From an uncultured Peptostreptococcaceae bacterium (GTDB lineage: Bacteria; Bacillota; Clostridia; Tissierellales; Peptoniphilaceae): 13,345 nucleotides of DNA. Within the stretch, counting starts at the first letter, position 1, and every line of letters starts with the position of its first letter. The notes below the pieces were generated by a model. The model saw nothing but the letters and a program-made list of their open reading frames with translations. It was not told where the DNA came from and made no database searches. Made by a program: the position numbers and the translations under genes. The DNA is taken from assembly GCA_945910665.1 (NCBI GenBank), contig CAMDZK010000008.1:1-13345 (forward strand), given 5' to 3'. Shown here piece by piece: positions 1-8,066 of this stretch.

Positions 1-1
1 G

Positions 2-223
2 TATTATAACTATAATAAATATCTCTTTGATTCAATAAAAATCCTCAAACACAACCTTTCATACACAGATCTACACCAATACTCGTTCAGAAACACAGCA
101 CTCCAACCCTACATTGACCACAAAAATATCACCTTTGGAATGGACCCATTCATTCACATAATCTCATCTACACTTTGGAAAACAAATCTTGAAATACATA
201 AAAAAACACAAATTCAATCATAA
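2..223 (+). CDS. C-terminal fragment of an unrecognised protein (5' end outside window)
   Basis: An uninterrupted reading frame enters from the left edge and runs 73 codons to TAA at 221-223. The peptide looks like real protein: mixed polar and aromatic content with stretches such as DLHQYSFRN and ITFGMDPFIH, not low complexity. AATAAA (223-228) overlaps the stop codon, exactly as at 3084 and at the end of the ubiquitin-protease-like gene, which supports a genuine gene 3' end. I do not recognise the family. There is no membrane segment in the visible part. The coding strand is very poor in G, as in all left-block genes. The start lies upstream of the window. Confidence 0.6.
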   Translation, partial: YYNYNKYLFDSIKILKHNLSYTDLHQYSFRNTALQPYIDHKNITFGMDPFIHIISSTLWKTNLEIHKKTQIQS

Positions 224-519
224 ATAAATTTTATTTTAGAGCTAAAAATTACACTCATAAACACATTTAGTATGAAATTTATTTAAAAAGTCGAATAGCC
301 AATACATACACATAAATAGAAAAAAACGGTAAAACCATTTAGAAATCATTTAAGCTATATTATAAAACTTCATATTTTCATATCTCAAAAAAGTAAAAAC
401 TCCATGATTTTTTCAAAAAAAAGAATTAATTAATAAATAAAATAGAATAAACAGATGTTTCACACCTTAAATCACAATATAAAAAATTCTTCTAAAAAAC
501 TAGAGGGGTAATTAGAATT
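224..519. other. AT-rich intergenic stretch
   Basis: No supportable gene in either strand. The sequence is A/T homopolymer-rich. A GGGG (505-508), rare in this G-poor block, lies just before the ATG at 520 and may be a GGG-type start-associated motif. Confidence 0.5.
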
Positions 520-1015
520 ATGCAAGTTTGGATCATTCTAATAACTATTGACTTAATTACTTCGATTCAATCATTAAGCAAGATTTTCGCAGCTACCAAA
601 AAAAATATTAAAAGTAATTTAATAGACAACCAAAATTCTATTGCCATTATAAACACACTACAATATTTCAACAATATTACTGACGTTATTATGTACATAG
701 TCCCAGATTTAAATTCTCCGCCAGACCAATCCCCCTCTTCATACATTTTAGAAATTCCTTTTTAAATCTTATTAATATAGCTTATGACTTCCCACAGGTG
801 GAAACTCAACAACTATATGGTTCACAATGAAGAAAACCACTTCAAAAAAAATTGTAATAAAAAATCAACTCGTTAAAAAACTTAAAAATGCCCAGCTAGG
901 TTTCATTTATAATGAAATAGATCTTAATCTTCGCAATTACAACTTACTAATAACCAAGAATACCATCAAAATTTTCTTTTTTATTATATTCAAAACCAAT
1001 AAACTTACAATCTAA
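520..1015 (+). pseudogene. Possible decayed signal-peptide/TM protein gene
   Basis: An 81-codon frame (520-765) starts with a hydrophobic leader (MQVWIILITIDLITS) and has GGGG shortly upstream. It ends at TAA. A second frame, shifted by one and open from 787, runs to 1015 and ends in a basic stretch followed by a short hydrophobic segment (IKIFFFIIF) and a polar tail. Signal-like start plus membrane-like end resembles the layout of the 265-aa protein at 4874-5671, so I read this tentatively as one gene broken by a frameshift and stops around 765-787. No homology is recognised. Chance open frames in AT-rich DNA are the main alternative. Confidence 0.28.
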
Positions 1016-1424
1016 TACAAAAAATACCAATTTATCAACTTAATCATTGATATAACAAAAATTATTTCAATAACATCCACCAAAAATCTCAAAACGACAA
1101 CATACAAATATAAACAAAAATAAAAATAAAAAATGGAACAATTCTTTGACACGAAATCTTCAATTAATAATTTGGCTTTTCAAATCATTTTTTTATAAAT
1201 ATTATGTTTTTGTTTTGGCTAATATGGAATTTTTCCATAAAAACCACAAATTTAATATATCTTATTTGTGAAATAATTTGATGCTATACCCATCATCTCT
1301 CTAATAAAAATTTAAATTTATAAAAATATAAAAATTCTATCTCATCATAATTCTTTAATTTATCATTTTATGGTTCCTTTAAATACTTGTCATTGTATTT
1401 TAATAAAATAATTCTAATTTAAAT

Positions 1425-1497
1425 TATTAAAATATCAATTATTAATTAAATAACCCATAAATCTCTTGTTATTTAATTAATAATTGATATTTTAATA
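1425..1497. repeat. Perfect 30-bp inverted repeat (13-nt loop)
   Basis: Arms at 1425-1454 and 1468-1497 are exact reverse complements over all 30 bases, separated by a 13-base spacer (1455-1467) that is less AT-extreme. The arms begin TATTAAAATATC and the right arm ends GATATTTTAATA. Even in AT-rich DNA a perfect 30-bp match is far beyond local chance. It can form a hairpin or cruciform. It lies midway between a decayed gene and the start of the 1888 locus. I see no second copy in this window. Confidence 0.85.
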
Positions 1498-1862
1498 CTT
1501 ATTTTATATATTCATTAACTTTATCTTATATGTTACATTCTACATTTTTTTGCTTTATTTAAAACTCACCCCCACACGATTCATTTTATCATTCAAATAT
1601 CCTTGAAAAGAAAAAATAAAAAAATTTTTCAAAACATCTACATATTTTCGCATTCATTAACAATTAATAATAGATATTAAACACCACTCAATCAAATGAT
1701 TCATGGCTAGAATCATTCTATTCACTTCTTCAACATACCCCCACTTCACTCTCATCCTCCTTACACTTGTCCAATAAATCTTAAAGAAAAAACACCCAAC
1801 GGACAAACCCATAATCACATTCAAATTTAAACAATAATCCATTTAGAAATCTCAAAAAATAA

Positions 1863-1887
1863 AAATTTCTATCTCTCCCCTTAACCC
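1863..1887 (+). promoter_or_regulatory. AAATTT + CCCC/CCC start-associated motifs
   Basis: AAATTT at 1863-1868, CCCC at 1877-1880 and CCC at 1885-1887 directly abut the ATG at 1888. AAATTT-like and CCC-like elements close to the start codon are described transcription signals in microsporidia. They fix the start of the gene at 1888. Confidence 0.6.
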
Positions 1888-3084
1888 ATGCAATGGAAAA
1901 TACCGACAGAAGACTTACACCAATTTATAATATTATGTGTTTTATTCATTACCTATGTATATGCATCTGGATCACTCTTGAACACCTACTTCCTTATTCC
2001 CATACACATTCAGATTGCAAAAAACTTACTCAGCGCATTCAGGCTCCTTGCACTATTCGCAGCTGCACTCACATCAATCATCTTCAACATTCATCTCAAG
2101 TATTTACTCTCTATTTTATCATTAGCAATATATTTATTACAAAATTTCATAAACCATAAGAATTTATATTCGGTCTTGTTCACAAACTTTATGATGACTT
2201 TCATTTTTATGTATTTAGAAATTACGATTCTATCTTATGCAAATTCTGCACTTTTCTCTTCATTATATAAATCATATTTCATACTTACAGGGCTAATATT
2301 TCCATTCACTCCATATTTAATAGAATACATTACCAATATCTTCCCCATCATTTTGATCATAATATTTCTTTTTAATATATATCTTTTCTAGAAATATCAA
2401 TCTTTAACACTCAGAAAATCACTAAACACTCATAATCCCCGTACATTACCAATTACTTACTCCTCCCTTATATTCCTTATTGTTTTTACCGCTGAAATAG
2501 CATATTCGAACCTTTCAGAATTTGTACTTTCAAGTGTAACCAATTCTACTATGGCTTTTCGTTTACACATATCCAATTACAAAATCATTATTCTTGTCTT
2601 CTTTGTCTTTTACTTACTTTTCATACTTAGTACATTTATGGTAAATTCCTTTTCTGAACACCATGCATGGGCCATAGTTACACTTTCACAGGTTATTCAC
2701 TTTTTTTTACTATATCCTATTATAACACACACTTATCACAATAAGATGGATATAACTGGAAAATTAATTGCACAGATATTAATTTTAATCGCTGAACACA
2801 TTTTAATATATACTTCGAAATTCATGTCAATTCTCATTCTGTATAAACATATTTCTAAATATTTAATGGCAAATAGCTATCACTTCATTATTCCCTTTAA
2901 AACACTTTTGTATGCATCATTATTACTTAAGATGACATATCCATTCATAGGAAAGATAAATTTCTCTATCGCCTCAATAACTTTATACAATATCCCACTC
3001 CTTTCACTTGCAGCTTCTCTTTACATATGTTTATACTTATATATGTATCAAAATACTATTCATAATTCTCAATACCTTCCATAA
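1888..3084 (+). pseudogene. Polytopic membrane protein locus split by one in-frame TAG
   Basis: The first frame (1888-2391, 167 aa) is almost wholly hydrophobic, with about six membrane segments, and stops at TAG 2389-2391. The same frame is then open again without a stop from 2392 to TAA at 3082-3084 (230 codons, about six more membrane segments). The ATG at 2551 lies inside that open stretch. Only the upstream part has AAATTT and CCC start motifs, and only the downstream end has AATAAA overlapping the stop (3084-3089). The simplest reading is one gene of about 397 coding residues broken by a nonsense mutation. Two adjacent genes (1888-2391 and 2551-3084) or stop readthrough are alternatives. 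The lineage's subtelomeric multi-TM families (for example DUF2463) come to mind, but I cannot see a diagnostic motif. Confidence 0.55.
2389..2391 (+). other. In-frame TAG interrupting the polytopic frame
   Basis: This TAG is the only stop in the frame between 1888 and 3082. The context is TTC-TAG-AAA. No polyadenylation-like AATAAA follows it, unlike the stops at 221 and 3082. Confidence 0.7.
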
Positions 3085-3443
3085 ATAAATTAATATTTAT
3101 GATCAACTTCAGAAAAATATTACCATATCAATAAATATAACGTTTGTTACATATCCTCTACATTCATACAACCACCATCAAAAACCCTCACAACTCGTCC
3201 TAAGCTCGCAGAAATCCCTACACTCCTCCCATTCACACATCCAGGTCTCTTCTTTCAATCAGACCTAAGAACTATTTTGTTTGGAAGAAAACAACTGTTA
3301 TTAGCGCGGATGCTAAGATGACTAAAATAACTACAAATCACTGGGATATCCACACATTCCACATTATACTTTTTATCACAACTGATGTCTCATCTATATT
3401 TAAACATTTGTAGAAATATTTATTCCATCAATTTCTTCATGCA
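3085..3443. other. Intergenic region, possibly with gene debris
   Basis: There is no complete gene. The part from about 3170 to 3330 is richer in C and G than its surroundings. On the - strand a short frame (3272-3337) encodes about 18 consecutive hydrophobic residues and ends in QTK then a stop, like a membrane-anchor tail, but it is bounded upstream by another stop. TATA-like TATATTTAAA lies near 3395-3404, about 40 bases before the 3444 gene. Confidence 0.4.
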
Positions 3444-4505
3444 ATGATCATCACCCTAATATCCCTCGTACATTCGGGAGACTCACCTATAACACAGGAC
3501 TTGGTTATGATGAAGGACGAATATTTCACAGCGTATCCAGATTCGAAAATATCGTTTACATCACCCCGCTCACCATGCATTCTCCAACAGGGCTCAACCG
3601 TATTCTATAAATCAGACTCACACAAGACAAAAAAAAACGTCTCCACCAACCTCGCCCGCGGATCAACCTTCTACTTCCATCCGGAACAATACGCCACACT
3701 GGATCTGGCACTCTATCCAGACTCCTACATCATCAAAGACAGCCTGGTCCTAAATCCACTCAAAGAATCAAAGGGCTGCATCGTGAAGATCGTGAACAAC
3801 AAGGTCATTCTTCTGAAAAACACACCATCACCATTGGTTGAAAATGCCTTCACAGCACTCGTAAACCAGGAAAAACCCCGTCTAACCATAGACTGCATTC
3901 TGGAATCTCAGGAGGTAATATGCAGAGATCCAATAAACAATATAAGTCGTACCATTCGTAAAGGAGAAGAAATAAAATGTGTTTTTCCTACGGGCATCTC
4001 CTTCTTCCCGCTCTCATCGCCCACATTCATCCTAAAAAGTTTCACACAATTCCAAAGCAACGAAAAGCACTGCAGGCTCACACTCGTCTCAGACACAGTC
4101 TTCTTGCCTGGAAACTACGTCACCACCTGTTTCGACGGCATAATAAAGATTCCAGCACTCAAAGGTCCAATCAGGAGAAAACCTACAGAACTTTCAGGTG
4201 AGTACGCCTTCATATTCGATGCAAATACAGTCAAGAAATATGCCGGAAGTGCATGGGTCTACAAAAACCCTTCAGACACCGTCATCACACCCCCTTTCCA
4301 CGAAACATTCGTTGACGAACCAACCCCAACGCCAAACACCCCAAATTATGACTTTTCCTCGTATACATCCACAACCACTAGATCATGCACAGATGATATT
4401 ACTTCAATTTTGACTCAGATACAAGATCTACATCAATCTATTATACAAGCGATTTCATCCTTGAATTCAATTGTCCAACAGTTTATTTCATCTAGATATA
4501 ATTAA
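3444..4505 (+). CDS. Secreted cysteine-containing protein, paralogue of the 554-aa protein at 9317-10981
   Basis: This is a 353-aa protein with a short hydrophobic leader (MIITLISLV), an ectodomain of about 30-280, a Pro/Thr-rich linker (about 282-312) and a C-terminal heptad-like helix of I/L at regular spacing (about 319-350). It aligns along the ectodomain with the - strand 554-aa protein: AYP.S..I.F near residue 30; IRKGE then (E/K)C(I/V)F..G near 171-184; TQF.S near 201; a TTC near 227-229; and RK.TEL.GE near 245-253. Cys 45, 151, 160, 179 and 229 match Cys 48, 152, 162, 181 and 231. Unlike the paralogue it has no membrane anchor, although a possible anchor-bearing frame overlaps its 3' end (4471-4662). 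No CCC motif precedes the ATG. Function is unknown; a cell-surface, spore or host-interface role is inference. Confidence 0.8.
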   Translation: MIITLISLVHSGDSPITQDLVMMKDEYFTAYPDSKISFTSPRSPCILQQGSTVFYKSDSHKTKKNVSTNLARGSTFYFHPEQYATLDLALYPDSYIIKDSLVLNPLKESKGCIVKIVNNKVILLKNTPSPLVENAFTALVNQEKPRLTIDCILESQEVICRDPINNISRTIRKGEEIKCVFPTGISFFPLSSPTFILKSFTQFQSNEKHCRLTLVSDTVFLPGNYVTTCFDGIIKIPALKGPIRRKPTELSGEYAFIFDANTVKKYAGSAWVYKNPSDTVITPPFHETFVDEPTPTPNTPNYDFSSYTSTTTRSCTDDITSILTQIQDLHQSIIQAISSLNSIVQQFISSRYN

Positions 4506-4662
4506 ACAATTAATAACTTTTTTTATAAATACATATTCTCTATTTCATAAAATATATCCATCTTATATCTATTATATTTATAAAAATTACCGCAATGAAG
4601 AGCATTTCAATATTCCCTTATTACTAAGTTTAACCATTCTATCTAAAATACTTATATTATGA
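4471..4662 (+). other. Overlapping +1 frame that may be the frameshifted tail of the 3444 gene
   Basis: A 63-codon frame overlaps the last 35 bases of the 353-aa gene and runs on to TGA at 4660-4662. Its end (IPLLLSLTILSKILIL) is hydrophobic, and AATAAA follows at 4672-4677, whereas the 353-aa gene's own stop has no such signal nearby. Because the 554-aa paralogue has a C-terminal membrane anchor, this could be the original C-terminus displaced by a frameshift. It could equally be chance in AT-rich DNA. Confidence 0.25.
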
Positions 4663-4780
4663 ACAAAAAAGAATAAAAATCTTAAAATACTATTTAATTA
4701 ATATAATTCATGATACTTGTCTGGTAAACTAAATACACGCATAAACAAATAATTAAAAATATATTGATCTTCATACATTC

Positions 4781-4799
4781 TGGTTACACGTTGTAACCA
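4781..4799. repeat. 8-bp inverted repeat TGGTTACA / TGTAACCA
   Basis: Arms 4781-4788 and 4792-4799 are perfect reverse complements around a 3-base loop (CGT). They lie 75 bases upstream of the next ATG, in the only gap between the 353-aa and 265-aa genes. This could be an operator-like site for the 4874 gene, or chance. Confidence 0.4.
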
Positions 4800-4865
4800 A
4801 ACTCCTTGCTCAGACTCCATTATTTACATTAGCACTCAACAATTAAGAACTTATCACATCTTCGG

Positions 4866-4869
4866 CCCC
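4866..4869 (+). promoter_or_regulatory. CCCC start-associated motif
   Basis: CCCC lies four bases upstream of the ATG at 4874, matching the microsporidian CCC-like signal and supporting that start. Confidence 0.55.
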
Positions 4870-4873
4870 TATA

Positions 4874-5671
4874 ATGATTTTTTCTATTTATTTTCCATTA
4901 TTTTACTCGTCCTCTTCAAATAAATCTCTTATAAATGAACATCTGGCACTGAATGCTCCTTCAATTCCACTTCACATGGTAGAAACCACAGAAATGACAA
5001 CACTATATTTAGATACAACATTCGCTAAAGGAGACGTTACAAATTTAACTCTTCATTACGCTCGTTCACTAACACACTCACTAATCACTACAGAATCACT
5101 CAACTACGCTGAACAAAAAAAATCAGATATAATAAATATAATTAGATCATCCACACGACTTCAGGAATATCTCACCAATACATCTCAATCAGACCATATA
5201 AAACAGAAATTAGACTGTATTGACTCAATAAAAAATTGTGTTAAACGCCATTCACTTCTCATCGTTCCCTCACAATTGGATATATTAATTAGGCGTCTCA
5301 TGGCAATATCTTTAAAAACACTTCCACAAGGCCAATCTATTGATACTTTTTTTATAAATAAGATAGACCCAATCATTTCACAATTATTTATTGCTTGCAA
5401 ATATCCATCTTTGATACTTATGAAATCAATTCACCTAGAAATCGCCTTTTTTTATTTGACATTTGAACAGCAAGGAGTAATCTACAAAACTCCCATTTAC
5501 AGAAAAATTCATACAAAAGGAAAAGCACCTAAAATTACCTCCCTTACAGAGTATCAATCACACCTTTTCTATATGAAGACAATCCTCTCTATCATAACTA
5601 TCTCAATAATTCTCATCACTATTTATATCTACTACTACTACAAACAAAATTTTTCATCAAAGATCAACTAG
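4874..5671 (+). CDS. Unrecognised type I membrane protein (signal peptide + C-terminal TM)
   Basis: This is a 265-aa protein. Residues 1-14 are hydrophobic (MIFSIYFPLF) and end in a Ser run, like a signal peptide. Residues about 20-232 are a mostly helical-looking polar region with Cys at 115, 122 and 175. Residues about 234-256 form a clear membrane span (ILSIITISIILITIYIYYYY) followed by a short basic tail (KQNFSSKIN). This predicts an exported, membrane-anchored protein with its bulk outside. CCCC four bases before the ATG supports the start. It follows the 353-aa gene on the same strand. A weak resemblance (FF, then II, Cys, Lys, then TM) to the stalk and anchor of the 554-aa protein is suggestive only. 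Function unknown. Confidence 0.7.
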   Translation: MIFSIYFPLFYSSSSNKSLINEHLALNAPSIPLHMVETTEMTTLYLDTTFAKGDVTNLTLHYARSLTHSLITTESLNYAEQKKSDIINIIRSSTRLQEYLTNTSQSDHIKQKLDCIDSIKNCVKRHSLLIVPSQLDILIRRLMAISLKTLPQGQSIDTFFINKIDPIISQLFIACKYPSLILMKSIHLEIAFFYLTFEQQGVIYKTPIYRKIHTKGKAPKITSLTEYQSHLFYMKTILSIITISIILITIYIYYYYKQNFSSKIN

Positions 5672-6405
5672 ACTTTATAATATACCAGGCTTTTTTTAAA
5701 AAAACAAAAACTAAATTATTTCATTTTACATCTTTTTCTGTGTCATAGTCAATTTTTTATTATTCAAAGACCACCCTATTTATAGTTTCTCCGTTTTTTT
5801 CTTTTACATTTAATTTACTCATTAATTAAAAATAAAAATTCTTTGTTTTATTATTCAACTTATAATATCTTCATGTTTACACATATTGGAAATTAACTCT
5901 TTTTAACAATCATTTCATATTTAAAAATTTAAGCTATTAAATAAAATACAATGTTTTACAACAACACACTAATGCTCGTGGTAAATTCAAACAACACATC
6001 ACAATCATTTCAAAAATACTTCTGATTAATTATTTTTAAATTAATTAATTTTCTATCATTAATATTGAAAAACCCCGGCGGTCTCATTTCTCATCAAACA
6101 ATATTTTTTCCTCTCACACGAAAAACATGATTTGTGCCTTTAGCTGGTTACAAAATTTAAATTTACACAATCTCATTCCCTCATTTATTGGTCTCAACCA
6201 GCTTGTAAATGAATCGACAGTTGCCTATCTCCTTCAATTTAAATATACATGCAATTCCCTTCTATTCTTTATTTGAAAAAACATCCTTTTAATAAACTTA
6301 AAATTAAATTTAAATTGGATTTCTCTTATTCCTATCCTTAAAATCATTCAACATCCTTAGACTCCATCTAATAACCCCTTCACACCAACAATTATCACAA
6401 TATAA
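5672..6405. other. AT-rich region without recognisable gene
   Basis: There are only short frames on both strands. Small inverted repeats occur (AGCTGGTT near 6142 with AACCAGCT near 6197). A short G/C-containing patch (AACCCCGGCGG) lies near 6070. I see no function. Confidence 0.5.
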
Positions 6406-6694
6406 ATTGCATGGGAACACTTTAGAACTATCCCGGTAGATATAGCCTGGATTTACACCAATCTAACAGATATTCCACCCTTATCCTTGTAGCTAAAGGA
6501 CTTACAATTCTCATATCTTCACTTACCTTCAACGTATCCCATCATTTGACATAATACTGCCAAACGACTTGCATTCACCCATCAGATTCAAAATCCCCAC
6601 TTTCATAAACTACTTTCTCACCACGCTAGATAACCTAGCCTATAACATATCTAACATAATCACAACCCAATCCTTATTATTACAATTCACCTGA
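6406..6694 (+). pseudogene. Frameshifted gene relic, family unknown
   Basis: One + frame is open from 6406 to TAG 6490-6492 (peptide with WEHFRTIPVDIAWIY) and then on to TGA 6547-6549. A second frame is open from 6497 to TGA 6692-6694 with 65 codons of protein-like sequence (for example IPTFINYFLTTLDNLAYNIS) and no ATG. Read together with one frameshift in the overlap (about 6497-6546) and one nonsense codon, they give a continuous polypeptide. There is no start motif. The region is more evenly composed than the flanking AT-rich DNA. I infer a decayed gene but cannot name it. Confidence 0.35.
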
Positions 6695-7067
6695 AAATGT
6701 ATTTTTACTAGAATTTATTTCAAACTTTCGTCATATACTCAAAAATAGACTATCAGTCTACTGAATATTCTACACTTCATTTTTTAATACATACCTCTTT
6801 TCAGGACACTTCGTTATAATTATAACAGATCGTATCACAAAAGGAGAAGAAAAAAAATAAAACAGAAACTAAACATAATATAAAATAAAAATTTATTCAG
6901 TTGCTGTATTTTACAATTTGAAAAACGTAAAATCTGGAGCACATCTCCATTCGTATACATACTTGCACTGGAATAGAAATTCCAATGCTCATTAAAACTC
7001 CTTCAGGATTAACGTCAACCTTTACACATGGGATTACTGAATTATCATTTCCTCATACCAACAGCTT
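6695..7067. other. Intergenic region at the compositional boundary
   Basis: No gene seen. The left part is AT-rich, and from about 7070 the sequence is far richer in G+C. A small palindrome TAGACT-ATC-AGTCTA lies near 6747-6761. An AATAAA on the - strand near 6890 could serve the AsnA gene, whose stop is at 7068. Confidence 0.4.
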
Positions 7068-8063
7068 CTACAGAAGATGGATTCCCTCATCCGCACATTC
7101 TTCATGGACCTTCTTCGGCCAGACGCTGGCTTGAATTTCACCGATGTGTCGCGCCTCAAGCAAAAACATCACGACCCGGCTCTTTCCGATACCACCACCA
7201 ATGGTAGGGGGAATCACTCCTTCAAGAACACCCCGATGGAACTCATATTCGGCCTTGCGACTCTCATTCTTCGCCTCCAACTGGCGTCTCAGGCTCGTAT
7301 GATCAACACGGATCCCCATGCTACTCACCTCCATTCCGCATCCAATTACCTCGTTCCACACAATCAAGTCCCCGTTTAGATCCCAATCATCATAATCAGC
7401 CGATCGCTGTCCATGTTCCTTTCCGGACTTCAACGGATGTCCTATCCCGATAATAAATACACTCCCGGCCTCACGCGCAATCGCATTCTCGCGCTCTTGG
7501 GCATTCAGCTCAGGAAACAGCTCCTCTAACTCCTGACTCTGTACAAACCTTACCTCGTCCGCAAGTTTGTTCCTAAGAAACATCCCTGGGTACTCGGCAT
7601 CAACTCGCTCTTTTGCTGCTTTCAATCCGCGGTAAATTTCACGCACAGTCTCCTTCAAAAACTCAATATTCCGTTTCTCGGAGGGAATCACTTTTTCCCA
7701 ATCAAACTGCTCGACCTGGTACGAGTGCATCCGGCTCGTGCAAATTACATCAGCGTCTTCGCACTTGCGGATCCCACGCATGTCGCACCAGATCCCGCTC
7801 ACTCCATCATCACGAAGCTTCCAGAGCATCCATCTTTTCCATTTTGCAAGAGAGTGCACCACACTGCACCACTCCCCGTCGCTGGTCTGGAATCGGACGG
7901 GCTCTTCACCATTCAGATCATCATTCACACCACTCATATCCCTAACAAACATTGGTGATGGAATGTATTCTAGTCCAACAGCTCTGCTTATCTCTCTTTC
8001 CATCGCCTCCTCTGCACACCTAATGGCTTCCAGCCACTTCTTGCGTTTTCCAGAAAAAACCAT
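7068..8063 (-). CDS. asnA: Asparagine synthetase A (aspartate--ammonia ligase)
   Basis: This is a 331-aa protein, essentially the length of E. coli AsnA (330). It makes asparagine from aspartate, ammonia and ATP (to AMP and PPi), presumably in the cytosol, using a class II aminoacyl-tRNA-synthetase-like fold. Family signatures are intact: VVHSLAKWKR (68-77), Q.DW (119-122), YDDW (224-227), LNGD.IVWN (229-237), SSMGIRVD (247-254), IPPTIGGGIGKSR (284-296) and HIGEIQA.VWP (307-316). By alignment from memory, D48, R99, Q119 and D121 match E. coli D46, R100, Q116 and D118. A few extra residues occur between 99 and 119. CCC directly precedes the ATG, fixing the start. The gene is apparently full length and functional. 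The type is bacterial/archaeal but also known in trypanosomatids and Cryptosporidium; horizontal acquisition is inferred. Confidence 0.95.
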   Translation of the reverse strand: MVFSGKRKKWLEAIRCAEEAMEREISRAVGLEYIPSPMFVRDMSGVNDDLNGEEPVRFQTSDGEWCSVVHSLAKWKRWMLWKLRDDGVSGIWCDMRGIRKCEDADVICTSRMHSYQVEQFDWEKVIPSEKRNIEFLKETVREIYRGLKAAKERVDAEYPGMFLRNKLADEVRFVQSQELEELFPELNAQERENAIAREAGSVFIIGIGHPLKSGKEHGQRSADYDDWDLNGDLIVWNEVIGCGMEVSSMGIRVDHTSLRRQLEAKNESRKAEYEFHRGVLEGVIPPTIGGGIGKSRVVMFLLEARHIGEIQASVWPKKVHEECADEGIHLL

Positions 8064-8066
8064 GGG
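8064..8066 (-). promoter_or_regulatory. CCC motif abutting the asnA start
   Basis: On the - strand CCC lies immediately before the ATG, the same arrangement as the 1888 gene. An A/T-rich run (GATTTTTTT) lies about 15 bases further upstream. Confidence 0.5.

Larger units (their letters stand above)
1016..1887. other. Long AT-rich intergenic region with hairpin
   Basis: About 870 bases with no convincing gene. It contains the 30-bp inverted repeat at 1425-1497 and a small palindrome TATGGAA-TT-TTCCATA (1223-1238). A 61-codon - strand frame (1657-1842) has no start motif and was not accepted. The last 25 bases carry the promoter-like motifs of the next gene. Confidence 0.5.

Noticed and set aside
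1657..1842. 61-codon - strand frame with a hydrophobic N-terminal stretch
   Set aside because: No CCC or AAATTT start motif and no AATAAA end; the + strand C-richness makes the opposite strand look like hydrophobic/Arg/Trp protein by chance.
3272..3337. - strand hydrophobic segment ending QTK-stop, like a membrane-anchor tail of a lost gene
   Set aside because: Only 21 codons, bounded by an upstream stop, and G/T-rich strands readily encode Val/Phe/Leu runs. Mentioned only as possible debris.
1..7000. CRISPR array, tRNA genes or insertion sequence
   Set aside because: No regularly spaced direct repeats, no tRNA-like cloverleaf with TTCGA-type arm that I could find, and no transposase-like protein.
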